64,000 bases of DNA from Streptantibioticus rubrisoli (GTDB taxonomy: Bacteria > Actinomycetota > Actinomycetes > Streptomycetales > Streptomycetaceae): positions 36,044-100,043 of the forward strand of contig NZ_JANFNH010000019.1 of assembly GCF_024436055.1 (NCBI RefSeq). Reading direction: 5' to 3'. The position numbers were made by a program, and so were the translations under genes. Under the pieces are notes generated by a model. That model searched no databases. It was not told the origin of the DNA and saw only the letters and a list, made by a program, of their open reading frames with translations. This document shows positions 62,635 to 64,000 of this stretch, in pieces. Each line of letters opens with the position of its first letter. Position 1 is the stretch's first letter.

Positions 62635-63768
62635 TCACCGTGCCGTGGTGCGGACGACCGAGGCCCGGGAGACGTCGGCCATCGAGTGGCGTGCGGCGAA
62701 AGCCGTCCGCTGGAACCCCGCGCCGGTGCCCCGGCTGAGCACCTGGCCCAGCAGGCGTTCGGTGGTCATCGCGTCGTCTTCGGGCAGCGTCCGCCAGACG
62801 TGACGCAGCAGCGCCCGCAGCACCTCGGCGGCGGCGGCCGGGGTGTGCGTCAGCGGGTGGAGCAGCCGCCCGTACAGACCGAAGCGGCTGGCCCGCCAGG
62901 CAGCGAGCCGCAGGACCTGGGCGGAGACGGGGTCCGCGGGGCGGCCATCGCGCCAATCCCGCGCCGCGGTCTCCACGAGCCCCCGGACGAGTGCCGCCAC
63001 CAGAACCGCGTCGTCCGCCTCCAGGCAGACATCGGGAACCCGGACCTCCACCGTGGGACAGTGGTGGGACAGCCGCGCGTCGAAATAGATCATGCCCGTG
63101 TCCAGCAGGGTGCGTGTGCGCAGCAACTCGCCGACCAGTGCGTGATAGGCCTTGCTCGAACCGAAGAGCTCTGTGGGACCGGAGGTCGGCCAGCGGCTCC
63201 ACACCTGGTACCGATAACTGGCGTAACCGGTATCGCGGCCGTGCCAGTACGGCGAGTTCGCGCTCAGCGCGATGAGTGGCGCCAGCCATGGCCGAATGCG
63301 GTCGATGACCGCGACTCCCTCCTCGTCCGACTCCACCTCGACGTGAACGTGGCAACCACAGCTGAGCTGCTCATGCGTGGTCAGGCCGAACGTCTCGGCC
63401 ATCCGCCGGTAGCGCCGCGACCGGCTCAGCGTGGGATCGACCCCCAGTGGTGAGGTGGCCAGCGCCGCCACCTCGGCGCCCACTTCGCGAGCGCCGCGCG
63501 ACAACGCGGCGCGCCCCACGCGGATTTGCTCGGCGAGTTCCTCCAGTTGAGCGCACGGCCGGGTGGCGACTTCCAACTGCTCTGACTGAAGTTCCGCCTG
63601 GAACCCGTTCGCCTTCCCGGACAGCTCCATGACCTGCCCGCCGACCGCCTTCGCCGCGCCGGAGTCCGGGTCGACCAGCAAAAGCTCCTCTTCCACACCC
63701 AGGCGGCGCACTTGGCATCCGGCAAACGCGCGTCCACCACGACGGCGCAGGAGCGAATGCTCACCCAT
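62635..63768 (-). CDS. Carboxylate-amine ligase YbdK / glutamate-cysteine ligase 2-type
   Basis: 377 residues from ATG 63768 (AGGAGTGGGC upstream; an ATG at 63819 lacks an RBS). GCS2 family: LGVEEELLLVDPDSG, ELQSEQLEVATRPCAQLEEL, HEQLSCGCHVHVEVESDEEG, LIALSANSPYWHGRDTGYAS YRY region, SSKAYHALVGELLRTRTLLD and HHCPTVEVRVPDVCLEADDA. It forms a gamma-glutamyl or other amide from Glu and an amine with ATP. It is convergent with the glycan operon, with 113 bases between. Confidence 0.9.
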   Translation of the reverse strand: MGEHSLLRRRGGRAFAGCQVRRLGVEEELLLVDPDSGAAKAVGGQVMELSGKANGFQAELQSEQLEVATRPCAQLEELAEQIRVGRAALSRGAREVGAEVAALATSPLGVDPTLSRSRRYRRMAETFGLTTHEQLSCGCHVHVEVESDEEGVAVIDRIRPWLAPLIALSANSPYWHGRDTGYASYRYQVWSRWPTSGPTELFGSSKAYHALVGELLRTRTLLDTGMIYFDARLSHHCPTVEVRVPDVCLEADDAVLVAALVRGLVETAARDWRDGRPADPVSAQVLRLAAWRASRFGLYGRLLHPLTHTPAAAAEVLRALLRHVWRTLPEDDAMTTERLLGQVLSRGTGAGFQRTAFAARHSMADVSRASVVRTTAR

Positions 63769-64000
63769 GCCCACTCCTGACCACTCAAAGGGGGCAACGT
63801 TCGGCTCATCGAAAGCCACGCACAGTGATCGGCTGTGCGTGAACCAGTCATCGCATTTCCATGATGCTCCCCGAACGCCGCCTGGCTGCGGTGGTCGGCT
63901 CGGGTCGCGATCGCGGCGTGCTGCCCGCAGGCTGGGTACTCGGGCGCCGTGGACGGCGCCGTGAGCGGACCGGTCTTTTGCTGGTGCTTCACCCCGGACG
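63769..64000. other. Upstream region of the YbdK-like gene to window edge
   Basis: About 230 bases. Holds the promoter of the leftward YbdK-like gene; no other gene is visible before the window ends. Confidence 0.4.

Overview
The window is GC-rich with strongly G/C third codon positions, frequent GTG starts, leaderless-looking starts, and typical streptomycete families: Tat-exported hydrolase, SigB/F-type sigma factor, SpoIIE-like phosphatase, BldG-like STAS protein, DUF6131, DUF3147 and a known Streptomyces intergenic repeat. I read it as chromosomal DNA of a Streptomyces or close relative, probably a variable (arm-like) region because intact genes alternate with truncated ones. No rRNA, tRNA, complete IS element, prophage or CRISPR array was found.

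Layout. 0-10.5 kb: mixed accessory genes (MDMPI-like fragment, orphan Imm49-type immunity protein, Pro/Gln-rich membrane protein, truncated FAD oxidase, a zinc-ribbon SDR with a non-canonical active site, a VOC/AraC/VOC trio, a UvrA-like ABC ATPase). 10.9-18.1 kb: a five-gene + strand locus built around PgsB/CapB and PgsC/CapC, the poly-gamma-glutamate synthase pair, with a two-sensor HAMP membrane protein in front and a Tat-exported NlpC/P60 hydrolase and a membrane glycosyltransferase behind. No PgsA/CapA is present. 18.2-20.6 kb: divergent EamA transporter and MocR regulator whose start codons overlap. 20.9-22.8 kb: a catalytically degenerate half of a CtpI-like P-type ATPase, followed by gene debris. 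23.7-39.9 kb: single metabolic and regulatory genes (GT2, PCMT-like, ACT, OsmC, MFS sugar porter, DUF5995, MarR, cupin, NsrR, NadE, SpoIIE phosphatase, LysR with a frameshifted NmrA gene and an SDR), with decayed stretches between them.

40-45 kb is a stress island: hemerythrin, STAS, pterin dehydratase, CBS-pair, DUF3147 pair, HAD phosphatase and DUF6131. Three SigB-type promoter matches (GNNT-N15-GGGTAC/GGGTGT) lie in front of its genes. 45.5-52.7 kb holds an FAD/Fe-S dehydrogenase fusion, a TPP enzyme (pyruvate oxidase type), an enolase-superfamily enzyme and a SigB/F-class sigma factor. 52.9-62.5 kb is a tight, mostly 4-bp-overlapping operon for a carbamoylated, heptose-containing glycan: UDP-xylose-synthase-like SDR, carbamoyltransferase, GT2, GmhB, GT9 heptosyltransferase, two GT4 enzymes, GmhA and a zinc alcohol dehydrogenase. 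The window ends with a convergent YbdK-type carboxylate-amine ligase.

The two strongest candidates for an under-described system are the PgsBC locus with its kinase-less double sensor, and the heptose/carbamoyl operon lying next to a stress sigma factor.
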